Assembly (NCBI RefSeq): GCF_002914585.1
Contig: NZ_PDDM01000001.1
Location: forward strand, 466,593-530,592
DNA: 64,000 nucleotides
Direction: 5' to 3'
Origin: Pseudanabaena sp. BC1403
GTDB taxonomy: Bacteria; Cyanobacteriota; Cyanobacteriia; Pseudanabaenales; Pseudanabaenaceae
Each line of letters opens with the position of its first letter. Within the stretch, counting starts at the first letter, position 1. The notes beneath the pieces are model-generated. The model was given only the letters and a program-made list of their open reading frames with translations, searched no databases and was not told the origin of the DNA. Positions 8,402-18,165 of the stretch are shown here, piece after piece. Both the position numbers and the translations under genes were made by a program.

Positions 8402-9685
8402 CTAAAGCGAGTTCCACCGTTCAGCAGCTGAAGCGATCGCTTTGTCGCTGGGTTTCTCTTTGAGCATTGCAAGTTGTAATTCTTCGTAAATAATCTTGCG
8501 CAGTTTCTCGATATCTTTAGCAGGAGGAATCAAGACTTCGGATTGAGGCAATTGCGAAGCACTGATTAATCTAGCGCGATCAAGGATTGAGGCATCTTTG
8601 GCGGCTTCAGTGAAATAGCGATCGCTAGAACTCTTGACGGTGGAAGGCAGAAGATTCTCTACTTTCGTAAAGACTAATTGATTTTCAGCATTGGTTAAAT
8701 ACAATGCGAATTTTACGGCGAGAGCTTGATTTGTGGATGTGGTCGGTACGGCGACATTCATCACGGCGGCGCTCTTTTTACCAGTTGAACCAGTGATTTG
8801 TGAGCCAATATCGGTTACTTTGGCGGTTTCGGGTGCATTCTGAGCCACCGTTTGTAGAAATTGTGGGCCAGTCAATAAAATCGCCAATTCACCTGCTTGA
8901 TAAAGTTCTACTGCCTTGCGATGTCCTTCTGTTAAGATTTCGCGAGGAATCAATTGTTTCTCAAATAGATTTACCCAATAGTCAAAGGCTGCTTTGCCAG
9001 CCGCATCATTAAAAGCCGCTTTGCCATTAGCATCCAGCAGCTTCATGCCCATCTGTACCATCGCCTCTAGGACTTGTCCACCATCCATCGTCAGCATAAA
9101 AGCATATTTACCAGTCTTTGCTTTAATCTGTTCCGAAACCTTGGTGAGTTCTTCAAATGTTTTCGGTGGTTTGGCGGGATCTAATCCAGCTTTTTCAAAT
9201 AGCGATCGGTTGTAAATTGTAATATCAGTTGCCACATACCAAGGCAGCCCGAATGTAACGTTATCAAGTTGGTTGGCTTTCCAAATGTTCGGGAAATAGC
9301 TTGCCTTGTCAGCATCAGATATGGCTTTGCCCATATCTACTAGTGCTTTTTTCTCGGCTAGTTTTGATGCGAATTGGGGATTTAGATTCACGACATCAGG
9401 GGCAGTTTTTGCTGCTACTGAACTCAAAATCTTGGTTTCCATCTCTCCCCAAGGAATATCTACCCATTCTACTTCCGCAGTCGGATTCTCTTTCACAAAT
9501 CCCGCAATCAAATCCGTCATGTATTTGTCAAACTGCGGTTTTAATTGCATTGTCCAGAAGACAATTTTGGTTTTGCCTGAAGCTGTGGTTTGTGTGGTTT
9601 GCGCTCCACAGGCTCCGAGCAGAAACAGAGTGGAGAGTCCGATAAATTTGCGGCGATTGAGGTTTGAGAAGAGATTAGGTGTCAT
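8402..9685 (-). CDS. ABC transporter sugar-binding lipoprotein
   Basis: The start at 9685 gives MTPNLFSNLNRRKFIGLSTL followed by LLGACGAQ, a twin-arginine-like lipoprotein signal with the lipobox Cys. A longer frame adds 28 residues with no signal. The mature part is an extracellular solute-binding protein family 1 (IVFWTMQ.., AVEWVDIPWGEMETK, FGLPWYVATDITIYNRSLFEKAGLDP), as for sugar and glycerol-phosphate importers. The permeases and ATPase are not adjacent, so it is an orphan binding protein here. The substrate is unknown. Confidence 0.9.
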   Translation of the reverse strand: MTPNLFSNLNRRKFIGLSTLFLLGACGAQTTQTTASGKTKIVFWTMQLKPQFDKYMTDLIAGFVKENPTAEVEWVDIPWGEMETKILSSVAAKTAPDVVNLNPQFASKLAEKKALVDMGKAISDADKASYFPNIWKANQLDNVTFGLPWYVATDITIYNRSLFEKAGLDPAKPPKTFEELTKVSEQIKAKTGKYAFMLTMDGGQVLEAMVQMGMKLLDANGKAAFNDAAGKAAFDYWVNLFEKQLIPREILTEGHRKAVELYQAGELAILLTGPQFLQTVAQNAPETAKVTDIGSQITGSTGKKSAAVMNVAVPTTSTNQALAVKFALYLTNAENQLVFTKVENLLPSTVKSSSDRYFTEAAKDASILDRARLISASQLPQSEVLIPPAKDIEKLRKIIYEELQLAMLKEKPSDKAIASAAERWNSL

Positions 9686-9793
9686 ATCAAGGTTTCTAAC
9701 TTGAGCTTGATTATATATCAAAGTAGAATGGCTGTCTGATTTGCGATCGCCTGTAATTGATATTCGCAAAAAGGGCGATCGCAGGTTGAGTTG

Positions 9794-10039
9794 CTACTTT
9801 TTCCCTGATGAGGGGCTGATGATGACGCGCACCAAAACTGCAAAGGCGAGAATTATGCTGACTGTTGGGTTGCTGACGATCGCAGGAATGGTGTTGGATG
9901 CGTCAATGGGTGTTGTTGATGGTGTGGATGCGATCGCAGTTTGTTTGTTGTTTGCTGGTGAGTTATTTGCTTGGGGGACTTGTGCGATCGCTTGAGTTGC
10001 AACTTGCTTTTGAACTTGGGCTTGATTTGGGGCTGACAT
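9794..10039 (-). CDS. Small hypothetical protein with C-terminal membrane segment
   Basis: The 81-residue frame starts MSAPNQAQVQKQ, is Gln/Ala/Pro/Thr-rich to residue 50 and ends in one hydrophobic segment (TVSIILAFAVLVRVII) and a short basic tail. A Shine-Dalgarno-like AGAGG lies about 9 bases before the ATG. An overlapping plus-strand frame exists but lacks comparable features. The function is unknown; it is probably a tail-anchored or small membrane protein. Confidence 0.5.
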   Translation of the reverse strand: MSAPNQAQVQKQVATQAIAQVPQANNSPANNKQTAIASTPSTTPIDASNTIPAIVSNPTVSIILAFAVLVRVIISPSSGKK

Positions 10040-10149
10040 AATTAAAAACCTCTGTGATTTGAATAAAGCTATCGTCCCTCGAAATTTTTAAAAGCAAGTC
10101 AGAGTATGATGTTAAACTCATGTTAGCTTCATGTTAGGAATGCGATTAC

Positions 10150-12474
10150 ATGGCAAAGCCAACATATACTGCTTCGATTGAGGGCAAAGAAAAAGCAAAT
10201 GCAGCTTTTAAACGCTCAGGCAAAACACAAGAATTTATTGCTGGTACTTCTGGTACAACGCGACAATTAGTTGGCAATTTTTTAAAGGGGCTTAGTGTTG
10301 AGCAGCCCAAATTCATTGCTATCTGTGAAGCTCTAGAACTGAGATGGCAGGAAATTGCTGAATTAGATGAAGTTGAGGTTACAGACGATAGCAATCGAAA
10401 AAAGCTAGAGCTTTTAGTCCAAGAGGTGAAGCAAAAAATAGCGGCGGATGTGACCGAGCGCTGTGGAACGATGCGGGTGTTGGATATGACGCAACCTGTG
10501 GATCTGGATCGGATTTATACCGATGTGAATATTCTTGAAAAAATTTCTGGCGAGGATCGTATAGATTGTGACGATGTTTTACAAATTGGAAGTAGGGAAA
10601 ACTTTGAACATTGGATGATGGGCAAGATTCAGCATCGTATTACTGGCTTAAAGGCGATCGAGAAGCATCAAAAACTGGTGGTGTTAGGCAAACCGGGGGC
10701 AGGGAAAACGACATTTATGAAATATTTGGCAATGTCTTGTCTTAGTGGTAAGTTTTATGGCGAACTTGTTCCGATATTTGTGACCCTAAAAGCTTATGCA
10801 GAAGAAGATGGGCAACCATCTTTACAAGATTATATTTTTGGGGAATTCCGAAAACGCAAGACTAGTCCAATGACTCTAGTAAGATTGTTAGAAGAAGGTA
10901 AAGCATTAATCTTGCTAGATGGGTTGGATGAGGTAAAGAAAGAAGATGATCAACGTATCAAGAGAGACATTGATAAATTCTCGAGATATTGGCTTCAGAA
11001 TCGCTTTGCGATCACCTGTCGAATTGCGGCGAGAGAATATCAGTTTGAGAGGTTTACCGAAGTGGAGGTTGCGGATTTTGATCAGCAACAGATTGAAACC
11101 TTTGTCAACAATTGGTTTCGGGAGAAAGATTCGTCAAAAGCGAACCGTTTGTTAGAAAGGTTGAAAGGTAAGAAACCTGTTAAGGAATTAGCAAAAAGCC
11201 CTTTGTTACTGACGTTGTTGTGCTTGGTGTTTGGAGAGCGCAACGATTTACCACCAAAGCGCTCAGAACTGTATAAGGAAGGTTTGGAAGTATTAATGAA
11301 AAAGTGGGATGCGAAGCGAAACATCGAACGAGAACAAATTTATAAACTGCTTTCACCACAAAATAAGGAAGACATGCTAGGGCTAATTGCCTTTAATACC
11401 TTTGTAAATGGTGAATATTTCTTTAGAAAAGAGGATTTGCAAAGACAAATTAAGGACTATATCTGCAATCTCCCTGAAGCTTCCGCCGATCCTGATGTAT
11501 TGCGTCTCGATAGTGAGGTTGTACTAAAGGCGATCGAGCATCATCATGGATTATTAGTGGAAAGAGCAAGAAATATTTATTCTTTTTCCCATTTGACTTT
11601 TCAAGAATATTTTACAGCGCGGGAAATTGAGAGAGAAAGATATTTTGAAAGATTGATCGAAAATATTTCTAATCCAAGATGGAAGGAAGTTTTTTATCTA
11701 ACAGCGGAAATATTGAGGCGATCGGACGACTTTTTAAAAATGATGAAAGATAGCATTGATGAAATGTTGGCAAATGATGAGAAGTTACAAGCATTTCTGG
11801 AATGGGTAAATCAAAAAACAAATTCTGTGGAATTCAGCTATAAAAGTGTTTCTGTTAGAGCATTTTACTCATATGTTGAAGCCTCTGCCCGAGCCCTCTC
11901 GCTCGCCCAATCCCTCGACATCGACATCAGCATCGATATTGACCGCTCTTTTGCCCTCGACCGAGACCGCACACTTATACGAGATCATCCACATACTCAA
12001 TTCCGAGACCGAGAACTCGCCCGAGAACTTGCCCTCGACAGAGAACTCGCCCATGCCCGTAGTCTCGCTCTCAACCGAGGGAGAGAACGAGACCGCTTCA
12101 TCGAAATCGCCCTCGATCTCGTTCTCTCCCTCGCCCGAGCCCGAAGGCTAGCTCGCTCATCTGAGCTTGGAGCTGATGTATTACGTCAAGCATTGCAATC
12201 ACTGCAAGCTCAGATACCCAGTAAACAAGCAGATATAGATATCGATCAATGGTGGAGAAATCATGGAGAGAAATTAAGTAATGAATTGCGTCAGATATGT
12301 ATTAATCATCGCAATATTGGTTACAATTGGAAATTTACTGATGATCAAGTAGAACTTCTCAATCAATATTACACAGCCAATCTCTTCCTTGTCGAGATCA
12401 TGAACCGCAGCTACGTCAGCAAACAAGTCCGCGAAGAAATCGAAGCAACGATGCTGTTGCCAAGGAAAAAGTAG
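10150..12474 (+). CDS. NACHT NTPase (NLR-like) with low-complexity repeat domain
   Basis: The 774-residue protein starts with a helix-turn-helix-like segment (residues 20-70, TTRQLVGNFLKGLSVEQPKF). The NACHT module has the P-loop GKPGAGKTT at about 182-190, Walker B ALILLDGLDEV near 254 and the downstream ELAKSPLLLTLLCLVF helix. Residues about 575-672 are a low-complexity L/A/R/D/E/S array (RELARELALDRELA). The C-terminus is ordinary again. Related bacterial NACHT proteins (bNACHT, Avs) defend against phage by sensing through the C-terminal part. Whether this one does is inference. No effector domain is recognisable, and it is monocistronic. The neighbouring Roco and TA genes suggest an accessory region. 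Confidence 0.85.
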   Translation: MAKPTYTASIEGKEKANAAFKRSGKTQEFIAGTSGTTRQLVGNFLKGLSVEQPKFIAICEALELRWQEIAELDEVEVTDDSNRKKLELLVQEVKQKIAADVTERCGTMRVLDMTQPVDLDRIYTDVNILEKISGEDRIDCDDVLQIGSRENFEHWMMGKIQHRITGLKAIEKHQKLVVLGKPGAGKTTFMKYLAMSCLSGKFYGELVPIFVTLKAYAEEDGQPSLQDYIFGEFRKRKTSPMTLVRLLEEGKALILLDGLDEVKKEDDQRIKRDIDKFSRYWLQNRFAITCRIAAREYQFERFTEVEVADFDQQQIETFVNNWFREKDSSKANRLLERLKGKKPVKELAKSPLLLTLLCLVFGERNDLPPKRSELYKEGLEVLMKKWDAKRNIEREQIYKLLSPQNKEDMLGLIAFNTFVNGEYFFRKEDLQRQIKDYICNLPEASADPDVLRLDSEVVLKAIEHHHGLLVERARNIYSFSHLTFQEYFTAREIERERYFERLIENISNPRWKEVFYLTAEILRRSDDFLKMMKDSIDEMLANDEKLQAFLEWVNQKTNSVEFSYKSVSVRAFYSYVEASARALSLAQSLDIDISIDIDRSFALDRDRTLIRDHPHTQFRDRELARELALDRELAHARSLALNRGRERDRFIEIALDLVLSLARARRLARSSELGADVLRQALQSLQAQIPSKQADIDIDQWWRNHGEKLSNELRQICINHRNIGYNWKFTDDQVELLNQYYTANLFLVEIMNRSYVSKQVREEIEATMLLPRKK
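11875..12165 (+). repeat. Degenerate hexamer repeat inside the NACHT gene
   Basis: This stretch is built from degenerate six-base units such as CTCGCC, CTCGAC, CGAGAC and CGAGAA. Composition and codon use (CTC, GCC, CGA) differ sharply from the AT-rich flanks. Because CTCG and CGAG are reverse complements, several frames stay open on both strands. The array keeps the coding frame. Confidence 0.8.
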
Positions 12475-12823
12475 AAAGGAAAAAGGAAAATTATCGCCAT
12501 ATTTTCCCGTAGGGGTTAAGCATTTGCGCCACAATTTTTAAAGCGATCGCAGAGACATCCTTCCGCAAATGCTTAACCATCTTTGCTTTCACCGATCGCT
12601 TGTCCCTGCGTTGCGAGGTTTAGGGCATAGCATTCCCAAATGAAGGGAATCGGTGAAATCATTAATTTCTGCGGGAATGCTATGCCCCTACGAAATTTTG
12701 GAATTTTGACGATACTTCTCTGTAGATAAATTGCGATCGCCATCACCACAAACGATAAAACCACTTTGCTTTAACAGGAAATCAGGTCGCGCCTTTGATC
12801 TTGAAGATATTGATAATAATAAG
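12475..12823. repeat. Gene-free stretch with nested inverted repeats
   Basis: GGTTAAGCATTTGCG at 12514-12528 pairs with its complement at 12564-12578. GGGCATAGCATTCCC at 12623-12637 pairs with 12673-12687. TTTCACCGAT and ATCGGTGAAA enclose the left arm of the second pair. I see no credible gene; a 63-codon minus frame through the second pair looks like chance. The opening motif AGAAAGGAAAAAGGAAAA recurs at about 63080. Confidence 0.6.
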
Positions 12824-12965
12824 AGATCGCGAGGGCGATGGTTAATTTACGGAGCCAGCGATGTGAGGTGTTTTTTTGGAGTATTTTTCATAACTACTAA
12901 GAATATATGAGAACAGTGCTTGCCCAATAATTTTGCGTTTTCTGGAATAAATGGCAAAAGTGCGA
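12824..12965. repeat. Dispersed ~140-bp repeat, copy 1
   Basis: The segment begins GATCGCGAGGGCGATGGTTA and runs through GCGATGTGAGGTGTTTTT, CTACTAAGAATATAT and TGCTTGCCCA. It aligns over its whole length, with substitutions and small gaps, to 60216-60355. Neither copy encodes a long protein. It lies upstream of the Roco gene. Confidence 0.65.
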
Positions 12966-13011
12966 TCTCTATACGATCAAAACACTATGACGAAGTGCTT
13001 AACACTAAGCA

Positions 13012-13185
13012 ATGATGATTGAAAAGATCCCCCAAATGCAACCCAAAAAGAAATTATCGGGATACAGAATATTTTGGCGCATATTTGTTTTAAGATTGAT
13101 TTTAGATATTATTTGGATTGTAGTTTCTCACAAGATGCCTACCTTAGAGGCTAAAGTGCCAAATTCACAATCTGAAATTGATTAG
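13012..13185 (+). CDS. Possible 57-residue single-span membrane peptide
   Basis: An ATG at 13012 opens a 57-codon frame ending at TAG 13183-13185. The peptide has a Lys-rich start (QPKKKLSGYR), one hydrophobic stretch (IFWRIFVLRLILDIIWIVV) and a polar tail. It lies 60 bp upstream of the Roco gene on the same strand. The positive-inside layout is right for a small membrane protein, but length alone does not exclude chance. No homologue is recalled. Confidence 0.3.
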   Translation: MMIEKIPQMQPKKKLSGYRIFWRIFVLRLILDIIWIVVSHKMPTLEAKVPNSQSEID

Positions 13186-13245
13186 GTCTAGCTCTGAGTA
13201 AAAACTGTTAATCGTCCAATCCCCAACCCACTTTTTATCATTTCT

Positions 13246-16200
13246 TTGAAAATCATGACCCCTTCGGAAATTGAAGAAATTATTTCGCGGGCTACAAGAG
13301 AGCAATGGGAAGAGCTCGATCTTTCTGGGAGGGACCTAACAGATTTACCGTCTTCGATTGGAAAACTAAAAAACCTTAAAAGATTAATTTTGGGTAAATG
13401 GGACTCTGCACAACGTAAATATATTGGTAATAATCTAACTACACTTCCTTTAGAGATATCGGAATTGACTAATCTAAAAAGTCTGGGATTTGCTGGCAAT
13501 AAAATAAAGTCTTTTCCAAACGCATTCGAGCGATTGACTAGACTTCAGTTTCTTGACATGAGCAACAATCAAATAAGCCTAATTCAAAATTCGATTTTGC
13601 GTCTGAGTAGTCTTCAGTTTCTTCATTTACGGAACAATCAAATAACTGAGATACCAAATGATATCTGGCGATTAACTAGACTCCAGTCGCTTGACTTAAG
13701 TGACAACCTGATCAGTCAGATAAATTCAGCAATTGCTAGATTGACAAATCTTGAAACCCTTGATTTAAGCAACAACCAAATACAAGATATTCCTGATGCA
13801 ATTTCGCGGCGAATTATGTCGATTAGTCTAAGAGATAATCAGATAAAAGAGATCCCACAATCGATAGGATGTTTGGCGAATCTTCAATCTCTTGATCTAA
13901 GTGGGAACAACATATCAAAGATACTAGAAGAGATCAATCAGTTGACCAAGCTTGAATACCTTAATCTAAGTGCAAATAATATATCAAAGATACCAGAAAG
14001 CATCAATTATTTGACTAAGCTTGAGTACCTTAATCTAAGCGGAAATAATATATCAAAGATACCAGAAGGTATTGGGAGATTAACCAAGCTTGAGTATTTT
14101 TATCTAAGTGCAAATAATATATATGAGATAGCAGTAGCAATAACTCGATTAATAAATCTTCAATCTCTTGATCTGAGTGGAAATAATATAACGAAGATAC
14201 CTGAAAATATCGTGCGTTTGACAGCTCTTCAAGCTCTTAAACTCAGCGAAAACAAACTAAGTGATATACCAGAAGGGATCATGCGTTTGACAAATCTTAA
14301 GGTTCTTGACCTTAGCGGGAACAACTTAACGAAGATACCCAAATCGATTATACAGTTAACCAATCTTATATCTCTTGACTTAAGTAGAAATAGTCTATAT
14401 GAGATAACAGAAGTAATAACCCGATTGATCAGTCTTAAGTGTCTTGCAATAAGTAAAATTGATTTGAGCGAGATACCGGAAGCGATTACCCAATTAACAA
14501 ATCTCCAAACTCTAGACTTAAGTAGGAACAACATAAGCGAGATACCAGAAGCGATTACCCAGTTAACAAATCTCCAAACTCTAGACTTAAGCAAGAACAA
14601 CATAAGCGAGATACCAGAATCAATTACCCAGTTAACAAATCTCCAATTCCTTGGCTTAGAAAGAAATGATATAACGAAAATATCAGATGCAATCGTAAAA
14701 ATACCCAATCTTTCCGATCTAGATTTAAGGAATAATCCTCTCTCTAGCCCACCATTAGAAGTTGCTGAAAAAGGCATTGTAGCTATTAGAGAGTATTTTC
14801 AACAACTAGAGGTTGAAGGGAAAGACTATCTCTATGAGGCAAAACTATTGATTGTAGGGGAAGGGGGCGCAGGGAAAACTACCCTTGCGAATAAGATGAT
14901 TGATCCAAACTACAAACTTCGTGAAGAAGAAGAAACAACCAAAGGCATTGATGTAATACGCTGTTCATTTAGCTTTGAAGATGGGAAAAAGAGCTTTTCA
15001 GTAAATATTTGGGACTTTGGTGGACAGGAAATATATCATGCCACTCATCAATATTTTCTGACCAAGCGCTCCGTTTATGCTCTCGTTGCTGACACTCGCA
15101 ACGAAGATACCCCCTTTTACTATTGGCTGAATGTTGTTGAACTACTTAGTGACAAAAGCCCTATCTTAATTGTCAATAATGAGAAGCAAGACCGCAAGCG
15201 CGAAATCAACATTAACCAACTAAAAGTAGAATTTGACAATCTTGAAGGAATCATTGCAGTTAATCTTAAAACTGGTCGAGGTTTCAGGAAACTCATTAGA
15301 GCTTTCCAATACTACCTCACGGAACTTCCTCACATTGGTACGGTTCTTCCTAAAACATGGATAAAGGTTCGCCAAACCCTCGAAAATAGTCCAATAAATT
15401 ATATAAGCCTTGACACATACATAAATCTCTGTGCAAAAAATGGTTTCAAACAACGCAAAGACGCACTTCAACTCAGTGGATACCTCCACGATTTAGGCAT
15501 ATGTCTACACTTTCAAGATGATCCTCTCCTCTCCAAAACTGTAATCCTAAACCCAAAATGGGGCACAGATGCTGCCTACGCTGTTTTGGATAATAAGAGA
15601 GTTATTGACAACCATGGGTGCTTCAGTCATCAAGACCTAACCAATATCTGGAGTGACAAAGAATACGCAGGAATGCACGATGAACTACTGCAACTCATGA
15701 TGAAATTCCAGCTATGCTACGAAATCCCACGGAATAAAGGCAGCTATATCGCTCCTCAACTCCTCACCGAAAACCAACCAACATATGATTGGAATGAATC
15801 TGAAAACCTTATTCTCCGATACAATTACGACTTCATGCCTAAAGGCATAGTTAGACAATTTATCGTCGCTATGCATCAAGATATCGAATTTAAAGAAAAT
15901 GTCTGGCACGTCTGGCGTAGTGGGGTAACTATCCGATCTCAAGCCATTAATAACACCAGAGCAGAAGTCATCGAAAATTACGATAAGCGCGAAATCAAAA
16001 TACGAATCTCAGGTAAAAACAAAAAGGAACTCTTAGCCATAGTCCTCCACGAACTCGACAAAATCCACGATCTTTATCCCCGACTTAAAGAAAAATATCA
16101 AAAGCTCATTCCATGCAACTGCTCGACATGCAAAGGTAGTCAATCCCCACATTTTTACAAATTCTCCGATCTAAAACGCCGCTACGAAAAGCGTGTGCCT

Positions 16201-16749
16201 ACAGTTCAATGTGAAATTAGCTATGAAAATGTCGATGTATTAGGCTTAATCGATGATGTAGGTGAAAGATCGCAACTTCAAGATTCAAGAAGAAATCTCG
16301 ATTTAGAATACTCAATAGATAACGATCCAACTAATAAGCCTAACTTCGTTAACAAGATTTACATAAAAAACCAACAACAGCAGCAAGGCAGCACAATGGA
16401 TAACCAACAGCAACGGCAAATCAATTCAGACAACGCCCAACAACAGCAACAATTCAGTCAACCAAAATACATCAAAAGCGCATGGGCAAACGGATCTTTT
16501 TATCTCTTTCTCTTTGTCGTTGTCGTCGGTGGCATAGGATATTTAGCAGGCACACTTAAACTTCTTAACCTAATTGCTGTAATTGTTGCTGGCATAGTCT
16601 TTATCCCCCTCGTGGGAGCACTTCAACTAAGGCAAGACGATCGTCTCTCCGAGAAAAACTTTATGGAATTAATCAAGCTTGTAATTGCGCAACTCCCATT
16701 AATTGGCAATATCTTTAAGCCATTTATGAAGAACAATGATGACAAGTAG
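13246..16749 (+). CDS. Roco protein: LRR-Roc GTPase-COR with C-terminal membrane anchor
   Basis: The 1167-residue protein has an N-terminal cap (SEIEEIISRATREQWEELDL), then about 20 leucine-rich repeats to residue 510 (units like LQSLDLSGNNISKIPE). The Roc GTPase begins near residue 535 with the P-loop GEGGAGKTT and the switch motif WDFGGQE at about 590. A COR domain covers about 700-980. After it come a Cys-pair motif (CNCSTC), a Gln-rich linker (about 1040-1080) and two hydrophobic segments (about 1083-1130). Bacterial Roco proteins are GTP-regulated dimers of mostly unknown role. Here the membrane tail suggests anchoring with the LRR in the cytoplasm. An alternative ATG lies at 13255. Confidence 0.92.
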   Translation: MKIMTPSEIEEIISRATREQWEELDLSGRDLTDLPSSIGKLKNLKRLILGKWDSAQRKYIGNNLTTLPLEISELTNLKSLGFAGNKIKSFPNAFERLTRLQFLDMSNNQISLIQNSILRLSSLQFLHLRNNQITEIPNDIWRLTRLQSLDLSDNLISQINSAIARLTNLETLDLSNNQIQDIPDAISRRIMSISLRDNQIKEIPQSIGCLANLQSLDLSGNNISKILEEINQLTKLEYLNLSANNISKIPESINYLTKLEYLNLSGNNISKIPEGIGRLTKLEYFYLSANNIYEIAVAITRLINLQSLDLSGNNITKIPENIVRLTALQALKLSENKLSDIPEGIMRLTNLKVLDLSGNNLTKIPKSIIQLTNLISLDLSRNSLYEITEVITRLISLKCLAISKIDLSEIPEAITQLTNLQTLDLSRNNISEIPEAITQLTNLQTLDLSKNNISEIPESITQLTNLQFLGLERNDITKISDAIVKIPNLSDLDLRNNPLSSPPLEVAEKGIVAIREYFQQLEVEGKDYLYEAKLLIVGEGGAGKTTLANKMIDPNYKLREEEETTKGIDVIRCSFSFEDGKKSFSVNIWDFGGQEIYHATHQYFLTKRSVYALVADTRNEDTPFYYWLNVVELLSDKSPILIVNNEKQDRKREININQLKVEFDNLEGIIAVNLKTGRGFRKLIRAFQYYLTELPHIGTVLPKTWIKVRQTLENSPINYISLDTYINLCAKNGFKQRKDALQLSGYLHDLGICLHFQDDPLLSKTVILNPKWGTDAAYAVLDNKRVIDNHGCFSHQDLTNIWSDKEYAGMHDELLQLMMKFQLCYEIPRNKGSYIAPQLLTENQPTYDWNESENLILRYNYDFMPKGIVRQFIVAMHQDIEFKENVWHVWRSGVTIRSQAINNTRAEVIENYDKREIKIRISGKNKKELLAIVLHELDKIHDLYPRLKEKYQKLIPCNCSTCKGSQSPHFYKFSDLKRRYEKRVPTVQCEISYENVDVLGLIDDVGERSQLQDSRRNLDLEYSIDNDPTNKPNFVNKIYIKNQQQQQGSTMDNQQQRQINSDNAQQQQQFSQPKYIKSAWANGSFYLFLFVVVVGGIGYLAGTLKLLNLIAVIVAGIVFIPLVGALQLRQDDRLSEKNFMELIKLVIAQLPLIGNIFKPFMKNNDDK

Positions 16750-16877
16750 GGCTTAAAAACCTTGAAAACGCAGAGATTAAGATCCCCGATTTTTTCTTTG
16801 CGATCGCAGATCACTTCTACATAATCACAAAAAAAATCGCGGATCTGGGCATTTTAAAGAAGTCAAAAATCCTTGCA

Positions 16878-16912
16878 TAGGGTGCGTTACGCTTTCGCTA
16901 ACACACCCTACA
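16878..16912. repeat. GGGTGCGTTACGC inverted repeat
   Basis: GGGTGCGTTACGC and the near complement CTAACACACCCT surround TTTCG. This resembles a common cyanobacterial intergenic repeat (TAGGGTGCGTTA..). It lies in the convergent gap between the Roco gene and the following minus-strand gene. Confidence 0.6.
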
Positions 16913-16935
16913 GATTCTAAGTTCCAAATAGAAAC

Positions 16936-17919
16936 TTAGCGGACAAACGCAGGCATCACCTCAGCCGCAGTCATCAACCCATAAATACCGCGTTGATGGA
17001 ACTGCTTCCCAGCCTTAAGATAGCCAAACGCTGGCCCACACACATTCGCCGCCATACTCGTCTCATCGCCAAGCGTGAAAGTATGCGTCGAGATCTTGCC
17101 CTCAAAAGTACGACCTGTCAGCTTCATATTCGTGCTCAGAGGCTTCTTCGGATTGCGCGTATCGACTACACCACCCACAGTCACCCGATCGCGATCGCAA
17201 ATACCCACACGCTCTAGCATGATGTCATCAGCATGTTCCATATTTTCCAACGCGATTAAACCATTGGTCTTTTCAAGCAGAGCTTCCACTTCCGCATCAG
17301 TCATCGCCTGAGCCATATCCACCGTATAGCCCGACATATGCGCAATATCTTCACGAATCGTAGCGCGATAGGCATTCCAGTTCGCAATGCCTACCCCAAA
17401 AGTAATCTCGACCTTGTGAACTTCCGCAAAGCTCTGAGCTGCGATCGCCGCCGCCGCAGTCAACAACCCTGGGGTTGCGCCACAACCAGACATATAAGTA
17501 ATTCCTGCTGCCGAAAGTTCAGGAGCAAGAGCAATCATCTGCTCAACGGCACTAGTGCGCTTGATCGCATCAACTAGCACACCCTTCCAACCTGAAGCAA
17601 TAAATTGCTTGGCAACACTTGCCATGAAAGTATTGGGTAGATTTGGTAATGCCAAGAAATAGCCATCAACATCTTTGGCTGTAGCGATCGCCTCAGCAAT
17701 ACTATCTTGGGTCAAAATGCCCGATGGTTCGAGATAACCGAGCGAACCTTTACTTTGATAGGCAGCGATCGCATCTGCGGCGTTGAGTCCATTGCGATCG
17801 TAAGCAAAGCCTTCCTTATCAGCGGCTACGACCAACTGCATTTCTTGCTTGGCGCTGAGCAACTTTGCCGCCGCCTGACCTAATCCGCCAAATCCTAAAA
17901 TTCCAACTTTTAATGTCAT
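16936..17919 (-). CDS. Saccharopine-dehydrogenase-like oxidoreductase
   Basis: The 327-residue protein begins with a Rossmann dinucleotide fold ([17 protein letters not shown], residues 5-21). Later come [18 protein letters not shown] near 145 and a C-terminal domain. This matches cyanobacterial proteins annotated as saccharopine dehydrogenase-like, which are related to small-molecule NAD(P)-dependent dehydrogenases with no proven substrate. It is probably cytoplasmic and monocistronic. True lysine-pathway activity is not implied. The start at [10 protein letters not shown] is well placed. Confidence 0.78.
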   Translation of the reverse strand: MTLKVGILGFGGLGQAAAKLLSAKQEMQLVVAADKEGFAYDRNGLNAADAIAAYQSKGSLGYLEPSGILTQDSIAEAIATAKDVDGYFLALPNLPNTFMASVAKQFIASGWKGVLVDAIKRTSAVEQMIALAPELSAAGITYMSGCGATPGLLTAAAAIAAQSFAEVHKVEITFGVGIANWNAYRATIREDIAHMSGYTVDMAQAMTDAEVEALLEKTNGLIALENMEHADDIMLERVGICDRDRVTVGGVVDTRNPKKPLSTNMKLTGRTFEGKISTHTFTLGDETSMAANVCGPAFGYLKAGKQFHQRGIYGLMTAAEVMPAFVR

Positions 17920-18053
17920 TAATTTAAACTTCGTTTATCGAGGTAATTTTTAACTATGCTGCGATCCTCTAATTTGACATATTTTTGGACTCATTGCTAC
18001 ATAGGATTAAAGTGATGATTGGGCGAAAACTTGACTTTTTATAATAATTACCT

Positions 18054-18097
18054 AAACCCGCAAGGTTGAGCCCCGCAGCGTCACAACCTTACGGGTT
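18054..18097. repeat. Inverted repeat AAACCCGCAAGGTTG
   Basis: Near-perfect 15-base arms lie around a GC-rich centre with GCAGCG, in the upstream region of the DUF433 gene. It resembles the unit at 18937, which flanks the other end of the same gene pair. Confidence 0.65.
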
Positions 18098-18165
18098 TGG
18101 GTTTGGGACTTAAGTTATAATTCAGGATAGGTATCAAGTAAAGATAAAAGCCATGAGGTTTCAAT

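Noticed and set aside
9741..9995. 84-residue plus frame opposite the 81-residue minus gene
   Set aside because: The minus frame has a ribosome-binding site and a typical tail-anchor layout; the plus frame has neither.
11846..12151. Overlapping frames of 60-100 codons across the hexamer array in the NACHT gene
   Set aside because: The CTCG/CGAG units leave several frames open on both strands. The NACHT frame spans the region and has the domain evidence.
12573..12764. 63-residue minus frame
   Set aside because: It crosses paired inverted repeats and has no ribosome-binding site or domain; it looks like chance.
14229..14777. 182-residue minus-strand frame in the Roco LRR region
   Set aside because: It is the antisense shadow of repeated LRR units; the periodic protein (SGISLMLFLLKSR) reflects the repeats.
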